A stretch of 64,000 nt of DNA from Kribbella rubisoli (GTDB taxonomy: Bacteria > Actinomycetota > Actinomycetes > Propionibacteriales > Kribbellaceae): positions 620,001-684,000 of the forward strand of contig NZ_SHKR01000014.1 of NCBI RefSeq assembly GCF_004217145.1, given 5' to 3'. The notes below the pieces were generated by a model. It had not been told where the DNA came from and did not search any database. It was given only the letters and a program-made list of their open reading frames with translations. Positions 8,140 through 16,800 of the stretch are shown piece after piece (positions within the stretch are counted from its first letter, which is position 1; every line of letters begins with the position of its first letter). A program made the position numbers and the translations under genes.

Positions 8140-9537
8140 TCAGGCCCCGTAGACCGTGGTGTCGGCGTCGGCGTCCTTGGCTACTCGTTTCGACAGGTAG
8201 AGCATCTCCAGGGCGAGCTCGATGGCGGCAGCGATCTGGCCGGGCGAGTCGTCCGGCTCGACACCGGCCCGGGCAGCGACGTCGTGCAGGACAGGCAGCT
8301 CGGGCAACGCGGCCAGCACGTCCCGGCCGGGCACCCGCTCACCGGTCGTCACAAGGTTGCCGTCAGCAACAGCATGGGCGAGCGGAGTCAGGTCGAGACC
8401 GGCGAAACGCTCGCGTGCCGTGTCGGCCACCGACCGACGCAGCAGGTACTCGAGTAGTTCGATCTCGCGCCCTTCCTCACCAGGCTCGAACTCGAGCTTG
8501 CCCCGCAGTACGGCGGGCACCGCCTCCAGGTCGACCGGCCGCGCAACGGCCGGTGTCTCGCCGGTGATCGCGCTGCGGCGCAACGCGGCGGCGGCGATGG
8601 TCTCGGCCGCGGCGACCGCGAACCGGGCGGACACACCCGAGCGCTGGTCGATCGCGGTCGACTCGCGCAGGTGCCGGACGAACCGCGCCAGCACCTCGAG
8701 CAGTGGCTCGCCGACCTCGGCGGTGAACTCGGCCTCCTGCCGGATCACGTCGACCTCGGCGTCGATGTCGAGCGGGTAGTGGGTCCGGACCTCGGCGCCG
8801 AACCGGTCCTTCAGCGGCGTGATGATCCGGCCGCGGTTGGTGTAGTCCTCGGGGTTGGCCGTTGCCACCAGCAACACATCGAGCGGCAGCCGCAGCGTGT
8901 ACCCGCGGACCTGGATGTCGCGCTCCTCCATCACGTTCAGCAACGCGACCTGGATGCGCTCGGCGAGGTCGGGCAGCTCGTTGATCGCGACGATGCCGCG
9001 ATGCGAGCGCGGGACCAGGCCGAAGTGGATGGTTTCGGGGTCGCCGAGACTGCGGCCCTCGGCAACCTTCACCGGGTCCACGTCGCCGATCAGGTCACCG
9101 ACAGAGGTGTCCGGCGTTGCCAGCTTCTCGGCGTACCGCAGGTCCCGGTGCAGCCAGGCGACCGGCAGGTCGTCGCCGAGCTCTGCGGCGCGGCGGCGCG
9201 AGGCGGGCGTGATCGGGTCGAGCGGGTGCTCGGGCAGCTCCGCACCCTCGATCACCGGGGTCCACTCGTCGAGCAGCCCGACCAGCGTGCGCAACAGCCG
9301 GGTCTTGCCCTGGCCGCGCTCACCGAGCAGTACGACGTCGTGCCCGGCGAGCAGCGCGCGCTCGAGCTGCGGAATCACCGTGCGGGTGAATCCGACGATG
9401 CCGGGCCACGGATCACGTCCGGCCCGGAGTTGTTCCAGCAGGTTGTCACGGATTTCGGCCTTGATCGACCGGGGCAGATAGCCGGCGGCCCGGAGGTCAC
9501 CAGCCTTACGGGGAAGTTCAGCAGGTGCACTAGTCAC
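8140..9537 (-). CDS. MoxR / magnesium-chelatase-I-like AAA+ ATPase
   Basis: 465 residues from the preferred GTG at 9537 (VTSAPAELPRKAG). A TTG 16 codons upstream at 9585 also opens the frame but encodes an atypical Trp/Cys-rich leader. The Walker A motif is GERGQGKT; Walker B is in GIVAINELPDL (Asn in place of the usual Asp before Glu); sensor 1 is VATANPEDY, followed by the RGRIITPLKDRF region seen in ChlI/MoxR proteins. The C-terminal half is helical. It is co-transcribed with the downstream VWA partner and probably forms a hexameric ring that delivers force to it. No chlorophyll or cobaltochelatase genes are nearby. Confidence 0.88.
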   Translation of the reverse strand: MTSAPAELPRKAGDLRAAGYLPRSIKAEIRDNLLEQLRAGRDPWPGIVGFTRTVIPQLERALLAGHDVVLLGERGQGKTRLLRTLVGLLDEWTPVIEGAELPEHPLDPITPASRRRAAELGDDLPVAWLHRDLRYAEKLATPDTSVGDLIGDVDPVKVAEGRSLGDPETIHFGLVPRSHRGIVAINELPDLAERIQVALLNVMEERDIQVRGYTLRLPLDVLLVATANPEDYTNRGRIITPLKDRFGAEVRTHYPLDIDAEVDVIRQEAEFTAEVGEPLLEVLARFVRHLRESTAIDQRSGVSARFAVAAAETIAAAALRRSAITGETPAVARPVDLEAVPAVLRGKLEFEPGEEGREIELLEYLLRRSVADTARERFAGLDLTPLAHAVADGNLVTTGERVPGRDVLAALPELPVLHDVAARAGVEPDDSPGQIAAAIELALEMLYLSKRVAKDADADTTVYGA

Positions 9538-9598
9538 GCAGAAGACGTTAGCTCGGTCACCCCAGAACGCACCCCAATATCTCAAAGGCAGAGTTGTC

Positions 9599-10888
9599 TC
9601 AGCGCCTGGGCGTAACCCGGCCCGAGGTGAACAGGTGCGTCGGCGTGAACGTCAGCGGCACCCACGGATGCTCCGGAGAGTAACGAAGGACGAAGTGGTC
9701 CCCGTCGAGCGGCTCCGTCGGCAGTATGTCGTACTCGTGCACCGCCTCCTCGGCGAACGCCAGCCGGTCCCCCGTCGCCTGCTCGGTGAGCACCAGCCGG
9801 TCTCCACGCCGTACGACGTCGAGCCGCACGCTGGCACGCTCGTAGCGCCCGAGATTGCGATCATCAACCAAACCGTCAACCGGACCGTCGACCGGTTGTG
9901 GTGCGGCCGGGTGGCTGACTCCGACGTAGTGCTCGAACACCTCGGAGGCGAGCGGCTCGAACAGCCTGGTCCCGTTGCCGGAGTTCGTCAGCAGGCACAT
10001 GATCAGCCGGGCCTCCGGATCGACCCGGAGGAATGCCGTCTGCGAGATCGTCGAGCCGTCGTGACCGAAGATCCGGCGACCGTCCCAGTCGTAGATCCGC
10101 CAGGTCAGACCGAGATCGATGAAGCCGCCGATCCCGCCGGCGAACGGCACCTGCGGCTCCTGCATCCCGGCGTACTTCTCGTCGTCCAGATGCATCCGCG
10201 CGAACTCGAGCAGGTCGCCCGCGCGCGCCGCGATCAGCCCGGCCGGGCCGACGCTGCGCGGCAACTGCCACGTCTTGACCGGCGAGCCGTCCTCGGCCGT
10301 GTGACCGCGGGCGGCCCGGTACAGGATCGCCTCCTCGGGCAGGGTGACGGTGTGCGTCAGGCCGAGCGGCTCGACCAGCCGCGCCCGCAAGGATTCGTCC
10401 CACGTCCGGCCGTCGAGTACTTCGATCAGCCGGCCCAGTACGACGAATCCCGCGTTGCAGTACGAGTACGCCGTACCCGGCTCGAACAGCTGCTCCACGT
10501 CGGCAAGCAGAGCGACGTACCGCTCCAGGCAATCGTCGCCGCGGCCGGTGTCGGTGAACAGATCGCCGTCGATGCCGCTGGTGTGAGTGAGCAGGTGAAG
10601 CACCGTGATGCGCGGATCAATAGGTGCCTCTGGCAACAGTTTGACCACCGGGTCGTCCAGGTGCAACCGACCCTCGGCGGCGAGCTGGACGATCATCGTC
10701 CCGGTCCACGGCTTGCTGACCGATCCGATCTGGAAGATCGAGTCGGCGGTGGTTTCCACCCCGGTCGCGGTATTCAGCACGCCGTACGGCGTGATCGTGG
10801 TCGCGCCGTCCTGCCAGATGCCGAGCACCGCCCCGGGCACCTCAGCCGCTACCGCCAACCCGTTCAACCGCGCAGACCAGTCAGGCAT
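9599..10888 (-). CDS. Serine hydrolase of the beta-lactamase class C / penicillin-binding fold
   Basis: 429 residues. The catalytic SxxK motif is Ser56-Val-Ser-Lys59 in FQIGSVSKPW, the second motif is Tyr143-Cys-Asn145 (YSYCNAG), and the third is HDG in GHDGSTISQ. The last 100 residues form a beta-rich C-terminal domain as in Pab87- and esterase-type relatives. No signal peptide is present, so a cytosolic esterase or peptidase is more likely than a resistance lactamase. It lies 9 bp after the Clp-N regulator gene on the same strand and probably belongs to that transcript. Confidence 0.85.
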   Translation of the reverse strand: MPDWSARLNGLAVAAEVPGAVLGIWQDGATTITPYGVLNTATGVETTADSIFQIGSVSKPWTGTMIVQLAAEGRLHLDDPVVKLLPEAPIDPRITVLHLLTHTSGIDGDLFTDTGRGDDCLERYVALLADVEQLFEPGTAYSYCNAGFVVLGRLIEVLDGRTWDESLRARLVEPLGLTHTVTLPEEAILYRAARGHTAEDGSPVKTWQLPRSVGPAGLIAARAGDLLEFARMHLDDEKYAGMQEPQVPFAGGIGGFIDLGLTWRIYDWDGRRIFGHDGSTISQTAFLRVDPEARLIMCLLTNSGNGTRLFEPLASEVFEHYVGVSHPAAPQPVDGPVDGLVDDRNLGRYERASVRLDVVRRGDRLVLTEQATGDRLAFAEEAVHEYDILPTEPLDGDHFVLRYSPEHPWVPLTFTPTHLFTSGRVTPRR

Positions 10889-10897
10889 ACGCCCAAC

Positions 10898-11620
10898 CTA
10901 CTTCTTGAAGCCCTCCAGCGCCGCGCGAATATCGGTCCAGGCCGCGGACTCGTCCAGGCCCTGCTCCAGCAGGATCTTCGTGGCGATGCCGGCCTGGTCG
11001 CGGTAGAAGGCAAGCAGGAGATGCTCGGTGCCGACATAGTTGTGACCGAGCGTCAGCGCCTCTCCGACCGCGCCCTGCAGGACGTGCGCCGCACGCCGGG
11101 TCCACGGCGGATCCTCGACGTCCAGATCCTTCGATTCGGTCGATGGCGCCGGCTCAGCCGCCGGGCTCTTGGCGTCGACGGCCTGGAGCACCGACTCCTC
11201 GGTGATGCCGTGGTTGACGAGCACCTTGGCCGCGATCGCGCCCGGCTCCTTGTACATCCCGAGCAGGAGGTGCTCCGTGCCGACGAAGTTGTGATTGCGG
11301 GCCCGGGCGATGTCCTCGGCGGCCTGCACCACCGAACGCGCTCGCTGGGTGTAGCGCTCGAACGCCGGCCGCGCGGTCCAGGAGTCCGCGAACCGCTTGT
11401 GCGCGGCCTGCTTGCTGACGCCGAGCACCGCGCTGATCTCGACCCACGACTTCCCCGCGCCGCGGGCCCGGTCGACGAAGAACCCGAGCGCGGCGTCACC
11501 GGTGCTGGTCAGTTCGCTGATCGTCGAGGCCGCGGTCGCGAGCTGCGCGAGCTCGTCGTCGCTGCCCGCGTCGGTCTTGATCGTGTTGATGAGCTGCTGC
11601 AGATCAGGTCCAGGAGTCAT
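10898..11620 (-). CDS. HTH protein with two Clp N-terminal (Clp R) repeats
   Basis: 240 residues. The first 80 residues contain a helix-turn-helix (SWVEISAVLGVSKQAAHKRF). They are followed by two Clp R repeats, each with a near-identical NFVGTEHLLLGMYK / NYVGTEHLLLAFYR core, at about 110-145 and 195-235. There is no AAA+ domain. Clp R modules are the adaptor- and substrate-docking part of ClpC/ClpA. A DNA-binding protein carrying only this module could sense ClpC status or use the fold as a ligand sensor; this is inference. Its ATG is only 2 bp from a perfect palindrome, with a second one beyond, arguing for autoregulation. Confidence 0.85.
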   Translation of the reverse strand: MTPGPDLQQLINTIKTDAGSDDELAQLATAASTISELTSTGDAALGFFVDRARGAGKSWVEISAVLGVSKQAAHKRFADSWTARPAFERYTQRARSVVQAAEDIARARNHNFVGTEHLLLGMYKEPGAIAAKVLVNHGITEESVLQAVDAKSPAAEPAPSTESKDLDVEDPPWTRRAAHVLQGAVGEALTLGHNYVGTEHLLLAFYRDQAGIATKILLEQGLDESAAWTDIRAALEGFKK

Positions 11621-11622
11621 GC

Positions 11623-11639
11623 GTCAACCTTAGGTTGAC
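11623..11639. promoter_or_regulatory. Operator-like palindrome 1 (proximal)
   Basis: Perfect 17-bp dyad GTCAACCTTAGGTTGAC, two bases upstream of the ATG at 11620 on the minus strand. It includes the AAGG that serves as the ribosome binding site, so bound protein would also cover the translation start region. Confidence 0.7.
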
Positions 11640-11650
11640 AACCTGAACGC

Positions 11651-11667
11651 GTCAACCCTGGGTTGAC
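11651..11667. promoter_or_regulatory. Operator-like palindrome 2 (distal)
   Basis: Perfect 17-bp dyad GTCAACCCTGGGTTGAC, sharing 15 of 17 bases with the proximal copy. Centres are 28 bp apart, close to three helical turns, as expected for two dimers binding side by side on one face. The likely ligand is the HTH/Clp R protein encoded just downstream. Confidence 0.7.
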
Positions 11668-11684
11668 AGCAGGGGAGTGGACGC

Positions 11685-11776
11685 CTAACGACAGGAGGTA
11701 GTGGGCCGCGGCTGAGGTTTCCACGCTCGAGCCGAGCGTGCGAGCGGCCTCGGAGGCCAGTACCTCCTGTCGTTAG
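11685..11776. repeat. 92-bp palindromic element with perfect 16-bp terminal arms
   Basis: Outer arms CTAACGACAGGAGGTA (11685-11700) and its exact reverse complement (11761-11776) enclose an inner perfect hairpin CACGCTCG-AGC-CGAGCGTG (11722-11740). It lies between the divergent Clp-R gene and mug, ending 13 bp before the mug start. Its size and its G/C-rich GCTCG centre resemble the element at 57130-57220. Confidence 0.75.
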
Positions 11777-11789
11777 CTACGGTTCCCCC

Positions 11790-12290
11790 ATGCAAGCTCT
11801 GCCCGACGTGATCCGGCCCGGCCTGAAGGTGTTGTTCTGTGGGATCAACCCAGGGCTGATGTCGGCAGAGACCGGGCATCACTTCGCGCGGCCGGGGAAT
11901 CGGTTCTGGCCGGCGCTTGAGCAGAGCGGATTCACGCCGCGGCAGCTCAAGCCGTCCGAGCAGGACGAGCTGCTCGAGTACGGGCTCGGCATCACGAATG
12001 TCGTCGACAAGCCGAGCGCACGGGCCGACGAGCTCACCCGCGCGGAGCTCGTCGCCGGCGGCGAGAGCCTGGTGTCGAAGGTGCTCGAGGCCCAGCCCGA
12101 ATGGCTCGCCGTCCTCGGCGTCACTGCCTACCGCGAGGCCTTCGCCGACCGTACGGCGGCCATCGGCAAGCAGGACCGCACGATCGGCACCACCCGCGTC
12201 TGGGTCCTCCCGAACCCGAGCGGCCTGAACGCGCATTACACGCTGCCGAAGCTCGCCGAGGCGTTCGCGGAGCTCCGACGGGTGAGTTGA
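11790..12290 (+). CDS. mug: Mismatch-specific uracil/thymine-DNA glycosylase
   Basis: 166 residues, the usual length. It removes uracil or thymine opposite guanine and related lesions to start base excision repair. The family active-site strand is FCGINPGLMSAETGHHFARP near the N-terminus, with Asn in GINPG activating water. The C-terminal loop NPSGLNAHYT matches the Mug/TDG intercalation motif NPSGLN. Starts with ATG 13 bp after the large palindrome. The next gene begins 24 bp downstream on the same strand but has no evident functional link. Confidence 0.92.
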   Translation: MQALPDVIRPGLKVLFCGINPGLMSAETGHHFARPGNRFWPALEQSGFTPRQLKPSEQDELLEYGLGITNVVDKPSARADELTRAELVAGGESLVSKVLEAQPEWLAVLGVTAYREAFADRTAAIGKQDRTIGTTRVWVLPNPSGLNAHYTLPKLAEAFAELRRVS

Positions 12291-12314
12291 CCGGTCGTTC
12301 GGCAGGATGGGGGC

Positions 12315-15300
12315 ATGCGAGCTTCCGACCTGCTGCGAGCGATCGATCAGCTGTCGTACGGCGAACGGCTTCGCCACGTTGCGCTCGAAGGCCACCGGTT
12401 GCGCGGGACAACCGACCTCGCCGAGCTGCTGGGTGAACTCGGGCGAGGCACGCCGTACGAGCGGACTCTCGGTGTGACGATCGCGCAGGTCACGGGTGAT
12501 GTCGGCTACGTGACTCGGCTGCTCAACGATCCGACGCCGGCGGTGCAGCATCGCGCACTCGCGGCGGTTGGCAGGGGCGTACCAGTCTCGGATGACGATC
12601 TGCGGATCCTGTACGACGACGCGCCCGCCGTACTGCGCACCAAGCTCCTACACGTGATCCGCAAGGCCGGGCGATCCGCGCTCGCCGCGCGTCTGATCGA
12701 CGACCATCGCGAACGTTGGGGTGACCGCGCCGCCGCGAGCCTGCTCTCCAGCACGGACGGCGAGACCGTCGAGCGGCTGTTGCCCGAGCTCGCTTACATC
12801 CTCGGACCCGGCGAGTGGCAGCGGCTTGGAGCGCGGCACCCGAAAGTGGTCCTCGCTTACGCACGCAGCACGCTGCCGTCCGGCCCGGAGCGGGACGAGT
12901 GGTGGCAAGGTGCGGCGTACGGCGTGATCGGGGCGCTCGAGCACGATCCGGCGCAGGTCGCGGCGCTGCTGACAAACGCGCTCGTCCCGGACCAGTTGCC
13001 TTCAGCATTCACCTCGGTGCTCGGCCGCTTGATGGACGCCGATCCCGCGGCGGTATTGCGGATCTTGCTGGCACCGGAGCGGGCGTGGTCGTTGCCCAAT
13101 GCCCTCACCCCTGCGATGCGCCGGCGGCTGTATCGCTACTCGGACGATGAGCTGATCGCGCTTGGTCGACTGTCGTGGCCGATCCTGCCTGGCCTGCTCG
13201 GCGATCTGCCGCCGTCCCGCCGCGCCGCCGTGTTCGATGGCAGCACCAGCACCGTCGACCTCGGCCAGATCGTGCTGTCCACGGAGCTGCTCGCTCTGCT
13301 CCCCCGGCAGGTGCGCTTCGATCAGACCAGGCGGATGCTCACTCTGCCAGCGGTTGCTGAGGGCAATCATTCCCGTTGGCAGATCACTGCTTTTCTGCCG
13401 TACGACGAGGCGTTCGCGCAGCTCGAGCAGGAGATCGCGCAGCCGGACGCTGACGATCGATCTTTGGTATACCAAGCGGTCGTCGCGTCGGCTGGACACT
13501 CGCGTCAGCCAGCCGCGGTCGAGGCTGCGGTCGCCTGGGTGACACGCGCCCGGAACGATCGCGACACCGTTCGTCAGGGCGTCCTGCGGGCCCTCAGCAA
13601 GCTTCCGCCGTCGATGATGAGCGGTGCGCTGACCGGCTCGCTCGAGAGTCTGCTGACGAGCGCGTTGGAGGCGCGGGACACCAGTTGGGGCACCCAACGA
13701 GCGCTGAGCACGCTCGCTACCACCGCCGTCCAGGAAGGTGCCCGACGCAACGATCCGGCGCTGCTGGAGTGGGGCCTGCAGGCACACGGGCGGCTGACCG
13801 AGAACCAGGGCTCGATCCCGCTGTACGGGCTGATCGAAGGGCTGCCGCGCGGGCAGGAGACGGCTGTGTACAACGTACTGCGGAAGTACGTCGACGACGG
13901 GGTCGCGCGGAAGGAGTTCCGGCTGCCGTTCGCGATCTCGCGAGCATTCGACGACCGTGGCTGGTCGAACGAGCACCTCCAAGCCGCGCTCGAACAGGCC
14001 GTGTGGTCGAACCAGGAGCACACCGTCGGAGAGGCGACCGAGCTGTGGCTGTGGCCGTCGTCGACTCGGGGCGAGCGGGTCGAACGGATCATCAAGCGTG
14101 ATGTCGGGATGGCCCGCTGGGATCCGGTCTGGCAGGCGGTGACCGAAGTACGGACCGATCTGCTGGACGTCGTCCTCGCGCGTCCCAACCGGATCCGCCG
14201 GTTCGAGCGGAACCACCCGGCCTGGAATGTCCCGGACCGCGCGATCCGCCGCTGGCTCCCGCGCCAGCAGACGCGGTACGCCGAACTCGTTGCCGGTGCG
14301 GCCGGTGACGAGCGGATGCCGGACTGGGCTCGTGCGAACGCGGTCTCGATGCTGGGTCACGTGCCGAGCGCCGGACGCGCTGCACTCGAGCCGTTCCTGA
14401 CGCATGAATCCGTGTTGCTGCAGGAGGCTGCGCTTGGTGCGTTGGCGTGGACGGATGCGCCGCAGGAGGCGTTGCCGGTTTTGCTCGCGCATGCGGGTGA
14501 CGATCGCGCCCGGGTCGCGATGTATGCGGCGACGCGGGCGGCGATGTTCGTGCGGCCCAGCCGGTTGCCGGGGTTCTTGCATCCGGTGCTCGTTGGCGAG
14601 GGTGTGAAGATCACGTCCCGCAAGGAGGCGGCGCGGTTGCTCGGCAAGCTTCGCGCTCCTGGAGCGAGTGCTGTGCTCGCTGATGCTTGGGCTTCTGCGC
14701 ATCGTGATGTGAAGGCTGCGATTGCAAGTGCGGCGTCGCAGTATTTGCTGCATGAGCCGGCGAGTTGGGCCTTGCTGCAGCAGGCGGTTCATGACAGCGC
14801 GGCTACGGCGACGATTCTGACGCGGCGTCCGGCGTACGGGATGGCGGCGAAGTATCGCGCTCGGTACGCCGATCTGCTCGTGGCGGTGACGAACCGGCCT
14901 GAGCAGGAGGTGGTGCGGAGCGCGGTGCGGTCGTTGCCGCGATGGGCGCGCTGGAATGCCGCGGTCGCACCGATCTGCGTGGACTTCATTGTTGATCTTG
15001 GTAGGTCAACGGTGTGGAACGACGCGACGACGGCGCTGGTGGCCATCGATCCCGAGCTGGCTAGGGACGAGATGGTCAGGGCTGCACGTCTCCTGATTCG
15101 GCTCGAGGCCGATCCTCGACTGCCTGATGCGCTGGCTGACCGCGATCACCCGGCCAGGCAGCGGCTCGGGCTACTGGTGACGCGGCTCTCGCAGGCGTTC
15201 ATCGGGAAGCCGGACCGAGAGATCCTGAAGACGGTCGCGGCCGAACTCGACAGCCCGGATCTGCTGCGGATGCGGTTGGAACTACTCGTCGATTCGATGG

Positions 15301-15632
15301 ATTGGAACGACCTCGGGACCGAGCTCGACAGACTTCTCGACGCGGTCGAGGGTCGGCCGCTGGCGGCGCATGAAGCGGCGTTGCGTCTCGGCGGCCGGCT
15401 CGACATGCTGTCTGCTCACTGGACACCGGAGTTGCTTGAACAGCCGGCGCGCAGCATGCTCCGCCGCGAGACGTTGATGTCGGGTCTCGTTGCTCAGTCG
15501 CTGATCGGCGCAGCTGGGCGCAGGACCGGTTGGGCGCCGGTGTGGCGTGAGTTGCTGGTCGAGCTGCGCAGGAACCCGCATCCCGACGTACGGCAGCAAG
15601 CGCTCGAACTGACGACGGCGGCCGAGGTGTAG
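12315..15632 (+). CDS. Very large helical-repeat (HEAT/armadillo-like) protein of unknown function
   Basis: 1105 residues with no signal peptide or membrane segment. The whole length looks like paired amphipathic helices with recurring DP-A-VR-AL signatures (NDPTPAVQHRALAAVG, THESVLLQEAALGALAW, RNPHPDVRQQALEL), typical of an alpha-solenoid scaffold. No catalytic domain is visible. ATG follows AGGATGGGGGC. Between about 14.4 and 14.9 kb codon choice loosens (more TTG, GTT, GCG and CAT) compared with the flanks. The stop codon touches, with no gap, the stop of the convergent ligD-like gene. A binding scaffold is the most that can be said. Confidence 0.8.
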   Translation: MRASDLLRAIDQLSYGERLRHVALEGHRLRGTTDLAELLGELGRGTPYERTLGVTIAQVTGDVGYVTRLLNDPTPAVQHRALAAVGRGVPVSDDDLRILYDDAPAVLRTKLLHVIRKAGRSALAARLIDDHRERWGDRAAASLLSSTDGETVERLLPELAYILGPGEWQRLGARHPKVVLAYARSTLPSGPERDEWWQGAAYGVIGALEHDPAQVAALLTNALVPDQLPSAFTSVLGRLMDADPAAVLRILLAPERAWSLPNALTPAMRRRLYRYSDDELIALGRLSWPILPGLLGDLPPSRRAAVFDGSTSTVDLGQIVLSTELLALLPRQVRFDQTRRMLTLPAVAEGNHSRWQITAFLPYDEAFAQLEQEIAQPDADDRSLVYQAVVASAGHSRQPAAVEAAVAWVTRARNDRDTVRQGVLRALSKLPPSMMSGALTGSLESLLTSALEARDTSWGTQRALSTLATTAVQEGARRNDPALLEWGLQAHGRLTENQGSIPLYGLIEGLPRGQETAVYNVLRKYVDDGVARKEFRLPFAISRAFDDRGWSNEHLQAALEQAVWSNQEHTVGEATELWLWPSSTRGERVERIIKRDVGMARWDPVWQAVTEVRTDLLDVVLARPNRIRRFERNHPAWNVPDRAIRRWLPRQQTRYAELVAGAAGDERMPDWARANAVSMLGHVPSAGRAALEPFLTHESVLLQEAALGALAWTDAPQEALPVLLAHAGDDRARVAMYAATRAAMFVRPSRLPGFLHPVLVGEGVKITSRKEAARLLGKLRAPGASAVLADAWASAHRDVKAAIASAASQYLLHEPASWALLQQAVHDSAATATILTRRPAYGMAAKYRARYADLLVAVTNRPEQEVVRSAVRSLPRWARWNAAVAPICVDFIVDLGRSTVWNDATTALVAIDPELARDEMVRAARLLIRLEADPRLPDALADRDHPARQRLGLLVTRLSQAFIGKPDREILKTVAAELDSPDLLRMRLELLVDSMDWNDLGTELDRLLDAVEGRPLAAHEAALRLGGRLDMLSAHWTPELLEQPARSMLRRETLMSGLVAQSLIGAAGRRTGWAPVWRELLVELRRNPHPDVRQQALELTTAAEV
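13464..13475. promoter_or_regulatory. Perfect palindrome TTGGTATACCAA inside a coding region
   Basis: A 12-bp AT-rich dyad in very GC-rich coding sequence, identical to the core of the site at 20955-20968. The pattern resembles GntR-type operators, but it lies deep within an open frame. Confidence 0.3.
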
Positions 15633-16625
15633 CTATTCGTCCGACTTCTCGGACTTCTCGGATTTGTCTGCGGCTTCGCGGGCGCGTTTGCGGCGTTTGC
15701 CTTCGTGCATGGCGACGACTCGCGCGACCGGGATCGCGCGGCCTTCCTCCAAGAGGTCCTCGGGGAGGTCCTGCGGCGCCGGGAGTTCGTCGGCCCACGG
15801 GTCGGCGTCGCCCAGCAGCTGGACCGCGTTCCGGACGGTGAAGTCGCGCGGGGTCACGCTCTCGAGGTCGTCCCAGCCGACCGGATACGAAACCGTCGTA
15901 CCGGGCCGGACCCGCGGGCTGTACGCCGCCACGATCGTCGCGCCACCGGAACGTGTCGAGTCGACGAACACCTTCCCGTGCCGGTCCTCCTTGATGTACG
16001 CCGTTGTCGCGACCGACGGATCGATCTTCTCGGCCCGCGCCGCGATCGCCCTGGTCGCGGCCGCGGCGTCCTCGATCGACACCGTGTCGACAATCGGCAC
16101 GATCACGTGCACGCCCTTCGCGCCGCTCGTCTTGACCGCGCCGGAGAGCCCGGAGTCGGTCAATGCCTGGCGTACGAGCAGCGCCGCCTGCACCGCCATC
16201 GTGAACGTTTCGCCCTCCGGCGGGTCGAGGTCGAGGACGAGATGCGTGACTCGGTCCCAGCGGTCGGCGCGCATCAGCGTCGGGTGGTACTCGACCGCAC
16301 GCTGGTTGGCGAACCAGAGCAGCGTTCGCCGGTCGTCGCACAGGGCGTACGACACCTCCCGCTTCGACGCCTCGGCCCAGACCTGCACGGTCTTCACCCA
16401 CTCCGGCGTGTACTTCGGGACGTTCTTCTGCATGAACTTGGGCTGGCCCGGCCGGATCCGGATCACCGACAACGGCCGCTCCCGCAACTCCGGAAGGATC
16501 CGCTCGTGTACCGCGTCCAGGTAGTCGACCAGATCCCGCTTGGTCGCCTCCGCCCCATCGAACAACGGCTGATCCAAGTTGGTCAGGTCAACGCCATCCC
16601 GCGTCTCATCCGGCTTACTCGCCAT
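15633..16625 (-). CDS. LigD-type primase-polymerase domain protein (NHEJ)
   Basis: 330 residues, a stand-alone polymerase domain of the archaeo-eukaryotic primase family. It should add ribonucleotides or fill gaps at double-strand break ends. The two catalytic Asp are in VLDLDPPEG, the nucleotide-binding SGAKGVHV loop follows, and VFVDSTRSGGAT with AAYSPRVRPG supplies the third acidic site. The C-terminus ends with a charged tail containing a short EKSEKSD repeat. No ligase, phosphoesterase or Ku gene is in the window, so it must work with partners elsewhere. It is convergent with, and directly abuts, the solenoid gene. Confidence 0.88.
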   Translation of the reverse strand: MASKPDETRDGVDLTNLDQPLFDGAEATKRDLVDYLDAVHERILPELRERPLSVIRIRPGQPKFMQKNVPKYTPEWVKTVQVWAEASKREVSYALCDDRRTLLWFANQRAVEYHPTLMRADRWDRVTHLVLDLDPPEGETFTMAVQAALLVRQALTDSGLSGAVKTSGAKGVHVIVPIVDTVSIEDAAAATRAIAARAEKIDPSVATTAYIKEDRHGKVFVDSTRSGGATIVAAYSPRVRPGTTVSYPVGWDDLESVTPRDFTVRNAVQLLGDADPWADELPAPQDLPEDLLEEGRAIPVARVVAMHEGKRRKRAREAADKSEKSEKSDE

Positions 16626-16689
16626 CCCCAGAGCTTAGAAGCCCCACACCCCCCGAGAACCCCACTCACCTCCGCGCGCCACTCACCCA

Positions 16690-16748
16690 CCGGCGGCTGT
16701 TCCCTCTCCGGGTGACTTGTTCACCCGTTCAGCGGCGTTCGCCGCCGG
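16690..16748. terminator. Nested hairpin, possible terminator of the SelA-like operon
   Basis: Outer perfect 8-bp arms CCGGCGGC (16690-16697) and GCCGCCGG (16741-16748) enclose an inner perfect hairpin CGGGTGA-CTTGT-TCACCCG (16709-16727). There is no U tract. It lies downstream of the minus-strand operon, beyond the tandem repeat. Confidence 0.45.
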
Positions 16749-16800
16749 AGGTGCTTCGCCCGCCGGTCTGCCACCAACCAGCGGCTTGCCCGCCCCTACC

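Noticed and set aside
8140..9585. TTG start at 9585 for the MoxR-like ATPase
   Set aside because: It adds 16 atypical Trp/Cys-containing residues; the GTG at 9537 begins the conserved-looking sequence.
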